Shown: positions 19,019-28,128 of the stretch, one piece after another
Layout of the letters: each line of letters starts with the position of its first letter
Position numbering within the stretch: the first letter of the stretch is position 1
NCBI RefSeq assembly: GCF_000018885.1
Contig: NC_010168.1
Location: 1,798,001 to 1,862,000 of the forward strand
Reading direction: 5' to 3'
From: Renibacterium salmoninarum ATCC 33209
GTDB taxonomy: Bacteria; Actinomycetota; Actinomycetes; Actinomycetales; Micrococcaceae
Length of the DNA stretch: 64,000 nt
Translations under genes and position numbers: made by a program
The notes under the pieces: generated by a model
The model's input: only the letters and a program-made list of their open reading frames with translations
What the model was told of the DNA's origin: nothing
Databases searched by the model: none

Positions 19019-20587
19019 CTAGCCAACACTCCACTTCTGATTAGCCGTGCCCGCACATTCCCAGAGCTGCAGCTGCGTGCCGCTGGCACTGTTGTTTCCG
19101 GTCACATCTACGCATTTATTGGCCAGGATTGACACCAGGTCGCCGGCTCCGCTGAGCGTGAACTGCTGCGCTTTGTTTCCACTGCAGTTGGCCAACTGTA
19201 CCGGCGTCCCGTTCGAGGTACCGGCGCCCGGCGCATCCATACACTTACCATCAGCGCGCAGAGTGCCGTCACCAGCGAAGTCCCACTTTTGCGCGCTACT
19301 GCCGTTGCAGTCCCAAAGCTGTAGGCGCTTGCCATCGGAGAAATCCGAGTTTGGTACGTCGATGCACTTATTAGCCAAGCCAATGATTGACTTGCCTCCG
19401 CAACCGCCGCCTTGCAACTTCAATCGCAAATTGTATTTCTGCAAGATCGGTTGCAGCGGCTGGAAGATCGAATCGCCACCGGCGGAGCAATTTCCGGAAC
19501 CACCCGAAGTGACACCCTGGGCCTGGTTGCCTGAGATGAAAGATCCGCCGGAATCTCCGCCTTCAACACAGGCACTGGTTGTGGTCATTCCGTAGACCGG
19601 TCCATCGGAGTAATTGACCGTGACATTTTTCGCTTTGATATTGCCACAACGCCAGCCCGTGGTGCGCCCGGAACGGCAAATTGAGGCACCAACAGCTGCT
19701 TCGTTTGAGCCGTTCACTGCTACGGCGCCACCACTGTAATTGTTGATGTTTGCTTGAACATCCCAATCGCCGTTGGTCTGGACCCAGGCGTAGTCGTTAC
19801 CGGGGAAGGTCGAGCCACGGTAGGTTCCTAGTTCTTTGCCGTTGAAGCCCTGCGCATTTTGGCCGTTGGCCCCGCAGTGCCCGGCGGTCACAAATCCGCC
19901 ATCGACCGCGAAGCCGATCGAACACAAAATATATCCACCCTGAACATTGCGGTGAAATTCATCGCCACCACGCGTGACGTCCTTCGGCTCGTAGCCGGAA
20001 GACACGGTGACCGTTCGAACCTGATCGTTGGCAACACCCGCGGTACTCACCAATGCCTGGGCAGCTTGTGCATCCTGAGCTTCGACCACGACGGTATTAG
20101 TCACGGGATCGACGTACCAGGAACGCACCTTCGCGCTGGCGGTAGCCATCTTTGCATCCAACTTGGCTTTGACGGCGTCCAGCGTGCTCAAACTGCGTGC
20201 TACGACGACGGGTTGACCGCCTGCCGCAACAACTTTCGCTGCCAGCTTTGGATCCAAAATACCCACTGAAGGCACGTTGGAGCCCTGGACCAGCCAGGTA
20301 CCCGCATAGGCGCTACCGAGCGAATTACTCACGCTGCTCTCGACGTCGAATGCTTTGGCATCCACGGCAAGCTGCAGCGGAACTTGGCTTGCAGACAGCT
20401 TCAGGTCTCGCTGCATTGCCGACGATTGCGCGGCCGATATTGCGCCATTGTCGTTGCTGGGTGTAGACGGATTGGTACTCGGCTGCGGGGCGGCGTCGGC
20501 CAGGCCAGTGCCGGTGGCCGCTAACAAAAGCGCCACGGTGATGACCGAGGTGCTTCGTCGCACCGCGGAAAGGGAAATTTTGGACAT
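19019..20587 (-). CDS. Secreted S1 (streptogrisin/alpha-lytic type) serine protease with C-terminal ricin-B lectin domain
   Basis: A 522-residue preproprotease. The signal peptide covers about residues 1-32 (cleavage near ADA/APQP). A prodomain of the alpha-lytic protease type follows to about residue 205. The mature chymotrypsin-fold domain has triad His237 (TAGHC), Asp265 (GNDYAWV) and Ser346 (EGGDSGGSF). Residues about 395-522 form a ricin-type beta-trefoil with three QxW-like repeats (QLWDCNGSSAQKW, QLANCSGNKAQQF, QLWECAGTANQKW). The architecture is like the yeast-lytic protease I of Rarobacter, whose lectin domain binds mannoprotein. The neighbouring glucanase relic supports an ancestral role in fungal-wall lysis. 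All catalytic residues are intact. Confidence 0.93.
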   Translation of the reverse strand: MSKISLSAVRRSTSVITVALLLAATGTGLADAAPQPSTNPSTPSNDNGAISAAQSSAMQRDLKLSASQVPLQLAVDAKAFDVESSVSNSLGSAYAGTWLVQGSNVPSVGILDPKLAAKVVAAGGQPVVVARSLSTLDAVKAKLDAKMATASAKVRSWYVDPVTNTVVVEAQDAQAAQALVSTAGVANDQVRTVTVSSGYEPKDVTRGGDEFHRNVQGGYILCSIGFAVDGGFVTAGHCGANGQNAQGFNGKELGTYRGSTFPGNDYAWVQTNGDWDVQANINNYSGGAVAVNGSNEAAVGASICRSGRTTGWRCGNIKAKNVTVNYSDGPVYGMTTTSACVEGGDSGGSFISGNQAQGVTSGGSGNCSAGGDSIFQPLQPILQKYNLRLKLQGGGCGGKSIIGLANKCIDVPNSDFSDGKRLQLWDCNGSSAQKWDFAGDGTLRADGKCMDAPGAGTSNGTPVQLANCSGNKAQQFTLSGAGDLVSILANKCVDVTGNNSASGTQLQLWECAGTANQKWSVG

Positions 20588-20632
20588 AGTGGTTCTCCTT
20601 TGAACGATGGATCGATTAGTTGAAAGACACGA

Positions 20633-21820
20633 TCAGTTGAACGGGCCGATTTCGATACCCGCGGAGCGTGGATTTGAGTCGGCGACGAGCGGCTCTTGGT
20701 TGGCCACGTTGTCGAACGGAAAGGCATAGGCTTTTTTATCAGCCATATCCGCGTGAATGACGCGCGCATAGTGGTTTGTGCGATCTCCGCGGTAAAACTG
20801 CGAAGGATCTGTTGTGGGCTGATTGGAAAAGTCAACCAGGGTCGAACGATTCAAAGCGGCACCGAGCGTCCGAGCGATCGGCCCCACCGTTTGATCATTG
20901 GGAGCGAAGAGATTTCCATCGCAATTCCAGACATTTGCGGTGCTTGGCTTGTTGAAACTCGCCACCTGGTTGCCTGCCGTGTCAGTAAACCGCACGGCAT
21001 TTCCAACTTCACATTTGGCCGGTCGCCAAACGGCACGATGGTGAGGTTTTTCGAGGTGTAGGCATTCCACGCCCGAGTGATTTCACCATCGAGGTAGTCG
21101 GTCGACATCAACCCTGCCACCGCAGCCTTGGCTGGTGCCAAGATCCGCAGCACTGTGCCGTCGCTGCGCTCAATAACGCTTCGCTGCCAATCAGCCAGGC
21201 CCTTGATCTGTTGGATCACGTTGTTACGACCCCGCGGAACCAAGGTGCCGGCCACCCGAGTCGAGCCGTCCTGGGCAACCAGGCTGACCGTGTGCGGCAC
21301 CGCAAACATGTCGACCTGCGAGGAGTTCAGATACAGGCCGCCGTCGTTGTAGGTGAATTCGCTGAAGTCAAAAAGCACATTTCGGCTCGGATCCGAAGGG
21401 TTCGCCACATCTGGTTGCACTAATCCGTCCGGAGTGAGCCGGAAGTCAAGCTTGTCCCCTGATCTCCAAGTAAATCCGGCCAGAGACTCCTTTGGGCACC
21501 TGGAGGGTAGCTGTTCCGCCGTTATTAGGCCCGGCGATTGAGGCATCCGGAGCAGGCGACGGCGGATTTGCCCCTTTTGGCCAGGCGAGGAAAGTTCCGT
21601 CTTGCCGGACATAGCCAAGACGCCCGCTGGCTAAGTCTGTGCCAAGCACGTAAAGGTACAAAGGTTTGTTGATTCCGGACTTATTGCCGATGGAAAAGGT
21701 CAATTTGGCGGCGACTTGGTTAGCGGCCATAGCGGCGGTCGAGCCCGCGCCGGTAAAGGCGATTGCTGCTGCGGTGGCCGGAAAAGCTAAAAGCATGGTT
21801 CGTCGCGAAAAGGGTTCCAT
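20633..21820 (-). pseudogene. GH64 family beta-1,3-glucanase, twice frameshifted
   Basis: Would be a secreted endo-beta-1,3-glucanase of the laminaripentaose-producing type (GH64). The N-terminus has a Tat-like signal (SRRTMLLAF, then a hydrophobic stretch ending AAMA). The family core is clear in the second frame: NVLFDFSEFTYNDGGLYLN and SQVDMFAVPHTV contain the Glu and Asp positions usually catalytic in GH64. Frame changes occur near 21463 (one extra base; joining gives GRIYLESGDKLDF) and near 21003-21006 (one or more bases lost). The C-terminal piece then returns to the original frame and ends normally (RSAGIEIGPFN). It lies downstream of a gap with no gene and upstream of the lectin protease. 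Confidence 0.85.
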
Positions 21821-22243
21821 TCTGGGTCTCCTGTATTGAGTAGAAGTTCTTCGAAATTGGCCGTGACTAAAATCCGGAGCGGCATAATTTCATGCTCACA
21901 CCCGGTAATACGCCATCCGAACTTCAACTAAAGCCAGTACCGTCCAGCAATCTTTGCCTGGCGAGACTTCACAAAAAGCAGCAGATTCCCCTGAATCAGC
22001 GAACACCGACAAACGTTCTCTCATGATTGATTTGCAAGCTATCTAACAACGCCTTCAGATAACTAATCGCTGCAAGCAAAGAAAGAACACCGCAATAAAG
22101 CTTCCGGATGCCGCTAGAAAACGGCAAGAAACCCATCAAGAACCTGAGTGAAATCTGAGTAAGAGCTATGAACTAACTTCCACTGCGAACAAGTGATGAA
22201 AAGGTTTCCACTTCACGCACCGTGGCGTCACAAACAATCAAGA
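21821..22243. other. Intergenic region without a recognisable gene
   Basis: About 420 bp between the divergent GH64 relic and the metal/isonitrile operon. It is more AT-rich than its surroundings, has no sustained reading frame on either strand with family resemblance, and no obvious RNA gene or repeat. It presumably holds the old glucanase promoter and any distal control sites for the plus-strand operon. Confidence 0.6.
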
Positions 22244-22272
22244 TTCACGACCATTTCGACGACGTGTAGAAT
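22244..22272 (+). promoter_or_regulatory. Candidate sigma-70 promoter of the metal/isonitrile operon
   Basis: TTCACG at 22244-22249 and TAGAAT at 22267-22272 are separated by exactly 17 bp, giving four and five matches to the consensus boxes. The -10 box ends 42 bp before the first start codon, and a strong ribosome site (GGGAGGGG, 22298-22305) follows. I did not find a clear dyad that would mark a metal-repressor site. Confidence 0.5.
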
Positions 22273-22314
22273 CGAGCCGGGCTGTCAAGACGACTGTGGG
22301 AGGGGTGCTAAGTG

Positions 22315-22935
22315 ATGAATACTCTCAACTTACGCCTGCTTCGCGGATGGAGTGCCGCCTCCTTCGCGACTCTCACGGCGGCCTGCTCGCATACGGTGGG
22401 TGGCGGAAGCTTCCCTTTCGGCATCGCATTCCTGTTGGCGCTGACTTTATCCGCACTGGTTTGCACGGTGCTGGCCGGAAAGAAAATTTCGCTTCCTCGG
22501 CTGATTTTGGCAGTCGTCGGCTCGCAGCTGATTTTTCATAGACTTTTTGCCCTTCTGGGTGACGCAAGCTTCGGCTCTGCCGCATCCACGCCGTCGGGAC
22601 ATCACCATCGACCCTTTGCCCTACCAGGCTTGTCTACTGCAGATCTCAGCTCCGCAACGAGTGGCGCTGAACAACTTATGCTTTTCGCGCACTTGGCAGC
22701 CGGAATTTTGACCGTTGCAGCCTTTCGTCGTGGTGAGTCTGCCATTTTGCAGCTCATCAATGCGATAAAGCTCATGTTGCGCCCATTGCTGATAATCGCA
22801 ATGGCTTTACTGCCAGCACACCAAGAACGACCACGATTGGCACCGCATACGCGACTAGCCGCGTTTAGTTCGCGAGAGGTCTTTCTCCGACAGCACCATC
22901 GCGGGCCGCCAGCGGCAACAGCGTACGTTTTCTGA
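22315..22935 (+). CDS. His-rich membrane protein associated with copper genes
   Basis: A 206-residue protein I cannot name. It has about four hydrophobic segments (roughly residues 12-30, 35-52, 60-80, 120-140), a loop with SGHHHRPF that could bind a metal, and a basic, His-containing tail ending QHHRGPP. Similar short membrane proteins with RGW...SHT...GG and a central His-rich loop are found beside copper import or resistance genes in actinobacteria, as I recall. It is the first gene of the operon, with a strong GGGAGGGG ribosome site 9 bp before the ATG; a GTG three bases earlier is an alternative start. The role in metal handling is inferred only from context. Confidence 0.7.
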   Translation: MNTLNLRLLRGWSAASFATLTAACSHTVGGGSFPFGIAFLLALTLSALVCTVLAGKKISLPRLILAVVGSQLIFHRLFALLGDASFGSAASTPSGHHHRPFALPGLSTADLSSATSGAEQLMLFAHLAAGILTVAAFRRGESAILQLINAIKLMLRPLLIIAMALLPAHQERPRLAPHTRLAAFSSREVFLRQHHRGPPAATAYVF

Positions 22936-23083
22936 TCGCTTAGATCCGGGAGGACCTGTTCTCCTAGCCGGCTGGCTGATTCTGCCGCTTCCGTGCTGCC
23001 ACAAACGTACGCATTCATGAGCCAAATCAAGCCCTCACCGTTGCGGCTTGAGTCATTCTCTTCACCATTTTTATGGAGAATTC

Positions 23084-24190
23084 ATGAACCCCCTTACCCG
23101 CTCGGCATCCGCCGTCGGTGCCGTTGCTGTGCTTGCTCTCGCGCTTAGCGCATGCGGAGCTGGCGCTTCAAATAGTCCCTCAGCTGCCGCGCAAAATAGC
23201 TCCGTGACCCCGGCAGCAACTACGGAATACCCGCTGACCGTGGACAACTGTGGCCTTAGCCAGAGTTTCGACAAAGCTCCGAGCCGCGTAGCCATTCTGA
23301 ACGGCAACTCCATCGCAGAAGTGCAGAGCGTCTTAGCGTTGGGCCTGGCCAAGTCGGTCGTCGCCAATGCGCAAAAGTACGGCGTCTATGACGATCCCTC
23401 GATGGCGCAACAAATTTCTGCTTTGCCTACTGTCAGCTCCGCTGGCTCGACGCAACGCGATATTCCGGCCGAGACTCTATTGAATTTGAAGCCAGATCTG
23501 GTCATTGCTAACTCCTCTGGCGCCTTCGACACCGGAAAAGGCATGGCCACTCGTGAGCAACTTGCCGCGATTGGCGCGAAGACGCTTATTAACCCCGACC
23601 AGTGTGCCCTAGGCAAAGCCAGCCCCAGCGCGGAAGAGAAAACTGCTCTTGCTAACGCTTCCTGGGCATCAGCCAAGACGTTCTATACCTTGTTAGGCAA
23701 GGTGTTCAACGTCCAGGCGAAAGCCCAGGAGCTGAATCAGTCCATTGATCAGCGTGTGAAGTCCGTCGCGGATAAAATTGGCGCTTCCGGCAGCGCCAAG
23801 AAAAAGCCGACAGTTTTGGTCGCATTTCCGGGCATGTCCATGATGAATTCGAACGGCTTGCCCGCTGTGATGACCGGTTCTCAATACGACTCCTTGTTGG
23901 GCGCGGCTGGTGCGCGAAACGCCTTTACTGGTCAAGATCGGATGTTCACCCGCAGTCTGAGTGCCGAACAGCTGGCCGCAGCCAAGGTTGACGTCTTGGT
24001 CTTAGGACGTTTTACCGCGGCTGAAGATGCCCAGACTGAGGCGGAAAAGCTGTTTGCGGCGTATCCGCAATGGGACGCAGCCAAAAACAAGCGCTTCGTC
24101 TCGCTAGCGGATAGCGCCTACCTCGGGCCGCACAATGCGCTCGCGATCGAAAAAATCGCTCAAGTTACCCATCCTGATGCGTTTAGCTGA
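23084..24190 (+). CDS. Metal-chelate ABC transporter substrate-binding lipoprotein
   Basis: A 368-residue binding protein of the periplasmic type (PF01497-like; siderophore, heme or cobalamin class). I use the ATG at 23084, which puts a lipobox LSAC with Cys24 in the right place; the upstream in-frame start would bury it. After a low-complexity linker comes YPLTVDNCGLSQSFDKAPSRVAIL, the standard first strand of this class, and later LLNLKPDLVIANSSG and LAAAKVDVLVLGRF. The single domain-linking helix architecture fits class III binding proteins. It precedes the cognate permease and ATPase. The ligand is unknown; in this operon a metal-isonitrile complex is an attractive inference. Confidence 0.9.
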   Translation: MNPLTRSASAVGAVAVLALALSACGAGASNSPSAAAQNSSVTPAATTEYPLTVDNCGLSQSFDKAPSRVAILNGNSIAEVQSVLALGLAKSVVANAQKYGVYDDPSMAQQISALPTVSSAGSTQRDIPAETLLNLKPDLVIANSSGAFDTGKGMATREQLAAIGAKTLINPDQCALGKASPSAEEKTALANASWASAKTFYTLLGKVFNVQAKAQELNQSIDQRVKSVADKIGASGSAKKKPTVLVAFPGMSMMNSNGLPAVMTGSQYDSLLGAAGARNAFTGQDRMFTRSLSAEQLAAAKVDVLVLGRFTAAEDAQTEAEKLFAAYPQWDAAKNKRFVSLADSAYLGPHNALAIEKIAQVTHPDAFS

Positions 24191-24200
24191 TTCAGCGCAG

Positions 24201-25274
24201 ATGATTCGCCAGCCCCGTTCCGCTCGTCAAAAGGGCGGAACGGGGTTGGCGGTCACGGTATTGCTACTGGTTCTGGTGCTGAGCATCCTGGCGGCAACCG
24301 CGCTTGGCCAGGTCTACGTAGCACCTTGGGACATTATCAAGGTGATCGGCAGAAACATTTTTGGCCAAGGGCTATTTGGCGCGAGCTCCTCAGTAGATCC
24401 GCAATCTCTGCTTGATCAACAGATCATCTGGCAATTGCGGTTACCTCGAGTCATATTAACGGCTTTGGTCGGCGCAGCTTTAGCGCTGGCCGGTGCGGTA
24501 CTTCAAGGTGTGGTGGGCAATCCCCTGGCCGACCCTTTCGTGATCGGCGTTTCATCGGGATCGTCGTTGGGGGCAATCTCGGTGATGGCGCTAGGCGTCG
24601 GTTCGGTCGCTGGGTTTGGGGTTAGCGGGGCAGCCTTTGCCGGTGCGCTGATCACTTTGCTGCTACTCGTCTTGCTCGCCCAGCGAGCGGGAAAGCTGTC
24701 TGGCAACCGAATCGTGCTAGCCGGTGTTGCGCTGGGCCAAGCCGCGATGGCTGGCACCACACTGATCCAACTACACGTTGATCCCGCTCAGGTTCGGGGC
24801 ATCCTTTTCTGGATGCTCGGCAGCACCGCCGGCGCGCAATGGCAGCAATTGCCGATACTCGCGCTTGCTATTGCCACTTCAGCCGTTTTGGTACTGAGTC
24901 GGGCTAGGCAACTTAACGCCTTGGCATTAGGCGAGGACGACGCCATTGCGCTCGGGATCGGGATCAACGCCTTGCGTTGGCAACTTCTTATCGCGAGCGC
25001 AGTTCTGACGGCGGTAGCGGTAACTGTTGCCGGTGCGGTCGGATTTGTTGGTTTGATCATTCCGCACGCGCTACGAATGCTCGGCTTCACTGATTACCGG
25101 AAGCTCTTACCCATGGCTTTGCTTGCCGGTGCGAGTTTCTTGGTGCTGATTGATCTGGCTTCTCGACTCATTGATCCGCCCAACGAATACCCGTTGACAA
25201 TTTTCACGGCGGCGCTAGGCACGCCCTTCTTCCTTTGGTTGTTGCGCACCCGAAATCACGAGAGGGCATCATGA
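24201..25274 (+). CDS. FecCD-type ABC transporter permease
   Basis: A 357-residue permease with about nine to ten membrane helices, homodimerising in type II (BtuC/FecD) importers. Diagnostic segments are LRLPRVILTALVGAALALAGAVLQ (start of the FecCD family block), NPLADPFVIGVSSGSSLG, the EDDAIALGIG coupling region and FVGLIIPHALRML. I chose the ATG at 24201; an in-frame ATG at 24177 would overlap the preceding stop by 14 bp and is possible. It overlaps the ATPase gene by 4 bp. Confidence 0.92.
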   Translation: MIRQPRSARQKGGTGLAVTVLLLVLVLSILAATALGQVYVAPWDIIKVIGRNIFGQGLFGASSSVDPQSLLDQQIIWQLRLPRVILTALVGAALALAGAVLQGVVGNPLADPFVIGVSSGSSLGAISVMALGVGSVAGFGVSGAAFAGALITLLLLVLLAQRAGKLSGNRIVLAGVALGQAAMAGTTLIQLHVDPAQVRGILFWMLGSTAGAQWQQLPILALAIATSAVLVLSRARQLNALALGEDDAIALGIGINALRWQLLIASAVLTAVAVTVAGAVGFVGLIIPHALRMLGFTDYRKLLPMALLAGASFLVLIDLASRLIDPPNEYPLTIFTAALGTPFFLWLLRTRNHERAS

Positions 25275-26095
25275 GTTTGCAACTAGAAAACGTTAGCGTC
25301 ACGCTAGAGCATCGCGAGGTGCTGCATCAAGCCAATCTGACGCTCGCTGCCGGGTCCATCACTGCCGTGGTCGGCCCGAATGGTTCAGGCAAAAGCACTC
25401 TCCTGCGTGCCGCTTATCGGGCAATAAAGCCCGCGTCCGGACAAGTGCGGATGGCCGGTGACGACATTTGGCGGCTCAGCGCAAAAGAAGCAGCGCGACG
25501 TCGCGCCGTGCTGCCGCAACAGCAGAGTGCTGGACTGGGCTTCAGTTCCGAAGAAATTGTGACGATGGGACGCACACCGCACGCTCGCCCCCTCCAGGGT
25601 TTACAACGTCATGACTACGACCTCATCAATGCTGCTTTTGCAGAGGCTCAGTGCACTGATCTGCGTCATCGAGCGTTTAGCTCGCTCTCTGGCGGGGAAA
25701 AACAACGGGTACTTCTTGCTCGGGCGATTTGCCAAGACACGCAACTGCTAATTCTTGACGAGCCGACCAACCATCTGGATATTGCCGCCCAGCTGAGCAT
25801 GTTGGAACTCTTGCAAAGCATTATCGCCCGTCGGCCAGAACGCGCCGCGTTACTGGCTTTACACGATCTCAATCACGCGCTGGCTTACGCGGATCAGTTA
25901 TTGCTGCTGGATCAAGGTCGAATCGTCGCCTCAGGTACCCCGGAAATGGTTTTGAACGAAGAAAACATGAAGTCGGTTTTTGGCGTGCAGTCGAAGCTAG
26001 CCCAGAACCCTTTAACCGGCTCAATGTGCCTCAGTTTCGCGCCGCTCACTTCACCGTCACGCGGCTCAAGGCAAAAGCCAGTGATGGCGCCGTGA
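25271..26095 (+). CDS. FecE/BtuD-type ABC transporter ATPase
   Basis: A 274-residue nucleotide-binding subunit that powers the importer encoded upstream. Walker A is GPNGSGKST, the signature is SLSGGEKQR, Walker B is LLILDEPTNHLD, and the switch His is in LLALHDLNHAL. The ATG overlaps the permease stop (ATGA), giving coupled translation. The C-terminal tail of about 40 residues after the ATPase core is longer than usual and runs into the start of the CopD-CtaG gene. Confidence 0.93.
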   Translation: MSLQLENVSVTLEHREVLHQANLTLAAGSITAVVGPNGSGKSTLLRAAYRAIKPASGQVRMAGDDIWRLSAKEAARRRAVLPQQQSAGLGFSSEEIVTMGRTPHARPLQGLQRHDYDLINAAFAEAQCTDLRHRAFSSLSGGEKQRVLLARAICQDTQLLILDEPTNHLDIAAQLSMLELLQSIIARRPERAALLALHDLNHALAYADQLLLLDQGRIVASGTPEMVLNEENMKSVFGVQSKLAQNPLTGSMCLSFAPLTSPSRGSRQKPVMAP

Positions 26096-26109
26096 ATATC
26101 AGGAAAAAA

Positions 26110-28128
26110 ATGCGACCGTCTCGAATTCTGCCCGCGGTTCTCGCGCTGCTGTTGCTACTACTCGCCGTGGCTATTCCAGTTATTCAAGGAGATACGCTCT
26201 ACGCCGCGCTGACCCGCAGTAACCCTGGACCGGTCACCGCAATTGGCACTTCTGTATTGCGTTCCCTCGCTTGGCTCAGCGCTATTGCAGCACTCGGAAA
26301 GATCTCAGTTGGGCTATTCCTGAATCCGGCCCGCCGAGGCCAGGATTCCCAGAGCCAGCAAGCGAAATCTGCCAATCTCAGCCAGGGGGCTACCGGATTC
26401 ACTGTGCTTTGGGGTGTTTGTTGCCTTTTATTGGTGCCATTCGTCGCAGCAGACAACAACGGCGTCTCAGTCAAACTCGTCATTTCCGGTGGGGTATATG
26501 ACTTTGTGAATGGCACCCAGAGCGCGCAGGTCTGGATTGTGGCCGTGATTTGCGCAGTATTGGCCGTGCCGCTGCTACTCAAAGGCAAGAGCTGGCCCAG
26601 TAAGTTCTTCAGCTTCATGTTGATCATTTCCGCAATGTTGTTAGTGGTCTTTGCCGGCCAAGTTTCCGTGGGTGCCGATCATGACTTCTCCTCCGACGCG
26701 GCCAGTTTTGCCGTAGTCGCGGTGCTGGTCTGGCTCAGCGCCCTGTGCGGAACTTATCTGCACCTCGCCAACGGCCATCGCCTGGATCTTCAGGCTTTCC
26801 GGCGCTTCCATGCGATGGCTTTTGTGGGTTCGCTGCTCGGTTTTGTTGGCTACTTGGTTATTGTGTTGATCAGTTTGGCCGGCAAAGCACCCTTTGATTC
26901 TGCTTGCGGCAGGCTGGCCATTGGGCTACTCACAGCCATCGCGCTAGCCGTCGGGCTGTCCGCCTGGGCTTGGCAGAATTTCAACCGGGCCATCGAAAAT
27001 TCTGGTCAACCGCCCCGAGGTTACCGGCTGCAGCTCATGGCGGGCGCGATCATTGCGGCAATTTTTCTTGCTTGTCTGCTGGCGCTGCAAGCTACCGTGC
27101 CACCTCGCTATTTGCTACCGCAGTCAACGCAGCAAAATTTCCTAGGTTTTGATATTGACGGCACCCGTACCGCAATTCAGTGGCTGCTCTTTGAACGACC
27201 CAATGTGTTGTTCCTGGTCCTGGCGGTCCTAGCGGTCCTAAGCTATCTTCTCGGCGTACGACGACTGCGCAGACGCGGCGACAGCTGGCCAGTTGGCCGA
27301 ACGATCAGTTGGATACTGGGCTGGCTTGCCGTCTACTACTTCACCTCATCGGTATGGGCTGAACGCTCGCCCGGTTCCTTCGGACTGCACATGATCAGCC
27401 ATATGGGCTTGAATATGTTGGCCCCGGTACTCATGGTGCTGGGCGGACCTATGACTTTAGCGTTACGGGCATTGAAACCTGCCGCAGCCGGGGCATTGTC
27501 CGGCCCGCGCGAGTGGATCAACGCGATGATGCACTCAAAAGTGACCTTATTTCTGACTAACCCGCTTCTGGTCTTTTCGATCTTTGTCGGTTCGTATTAC
27601 GCACTCTATTTCTCACCGCTTTTTGAACTCGGCATGCGTTACCACTGGGCACATCAAGCGATGAACATCCATTTCATCATCTCGGGCTATCTCTTTTACT
27701 GGATCGTGATTGGAATTGACCGGGCACCCCGGCAAATGCCATATATCGGCAAATTGGGGTTCACCTTGGCGGCCATGCCGTTCCATGCCTTTTTCGCAGT
27801 CGCCGTCATGTCCTCAACCACGGTTATTGGCGAGAATTTCTACCGCTCGCTGCTGCCCGGTTGGAACACCGATCTACGCGCCGACCAATACCTGGGCGGC
27901 GGTGTTGCTTGGGCGGCGGGTGAATTGCCCCTCGTCGTGGTGGTGATCGCGTTACTGACTCAGTGGTCGCGTTCTGACCGGCGCGAGGAGCGTCGAAACG
28001 ATCGACGAAAAGACCAGGGGCTCGATGACAGCCTCGATAACTACAACGACATGCTAGCTGCCTTAGCTCATCGCGCTGGCCAGACCAATGTTGCCAAGGA
28101 AACTCAAAGTGAAAACAACCATCGCTGA
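26110..28128 (+). CDS. CopD-CtaG fusion membrane protein (copper import / cytochrome oxidase copper delivery)
   Basis: A 672-residue polytopic protein. I start at ATG 26110, preceded by AGGA at a good distance; a GTG at 26092 overlapping the ATPase stop is the alternative. The N-terminal half has about eight helices with the CopD/YcnJ-like RRFHAMAFVGSLLG segment. The C-terminal half is a CtaG (caa3 assembly factor) domain: GWLAVYYFTSSVWAER, then SFGLHMISHMGLNMLAPVLMVLGGP, rich in His and Met, and YHWAHQAMNIHFIISGYLFYW. Such fusions are known in actinobacteria and are thought to move copper across the membrane for cytochrome oxidase. It overlaps copA by 41 bp. Confidence 0.9.
   Translation: MRPSRILPAVLALLLLLLAVAIPVIQGDTLYAALTRSNPGPVTAIGTSVLRSLAWLSAIAALGKISVGLFLNPARRGQDSQSQQAKSANLSQGATGFTVLWGVCCLLLVPFVAADNNGVSVKLVISGGVYDFVNGTQSAQVWIVAVICAVLAVPLLLKGKSWPSKFFSFMLIISAMLLVVFAGQVSVGADHDFSSDAASFAVVAVLVWLSALCGTYLHLANGHRLDLQAFRRFHAMAFVGSLLGFVGYLVIVLISLAGKAPFDSACGRLAIGLLTAIALAVGLSAWAWQNFNRAIENSGQPPRGYRLQLMAGAIIAAIFLACLLALQATVPPRYLLPQSTQQNFLGFDIDGTRTAIQWLLFERPNVLFLVLAVLAVLSYLLGVRRLRRRGDSWPVGRTISWILGWLAVYYFTSSVWAERSPGSFGLHMISHMGLNMLAPVLMVLGGPMTLALRALKPAAAGALSGPREWINAMMHSKVTLFLTNPLLVFSIFVGSYYALYFSPLFELGMRYHWAHQAMNIHFIISGYLFYWIVIGIDRAPRQMPYIGKLGFTLAAMPFHAFFAVAVMSSTTVIGENFYRSLLPGWNTDLRADQYLGGGVAWAAGELPLVVVVIALLTQWSRSDRREERRNDRRKDQGLDDSLDNYNDMLAALAHRAGQTNVAKETQSENNHR

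Noticed and set aside
22936..23083. A cobalamin riboswitch ahead of the ABC importer
   Set aside because: I looked for the B12-box type element and the expected stem pattern in the 148-bp gap and could not find them; the gap has a weak G/C hairpin only.
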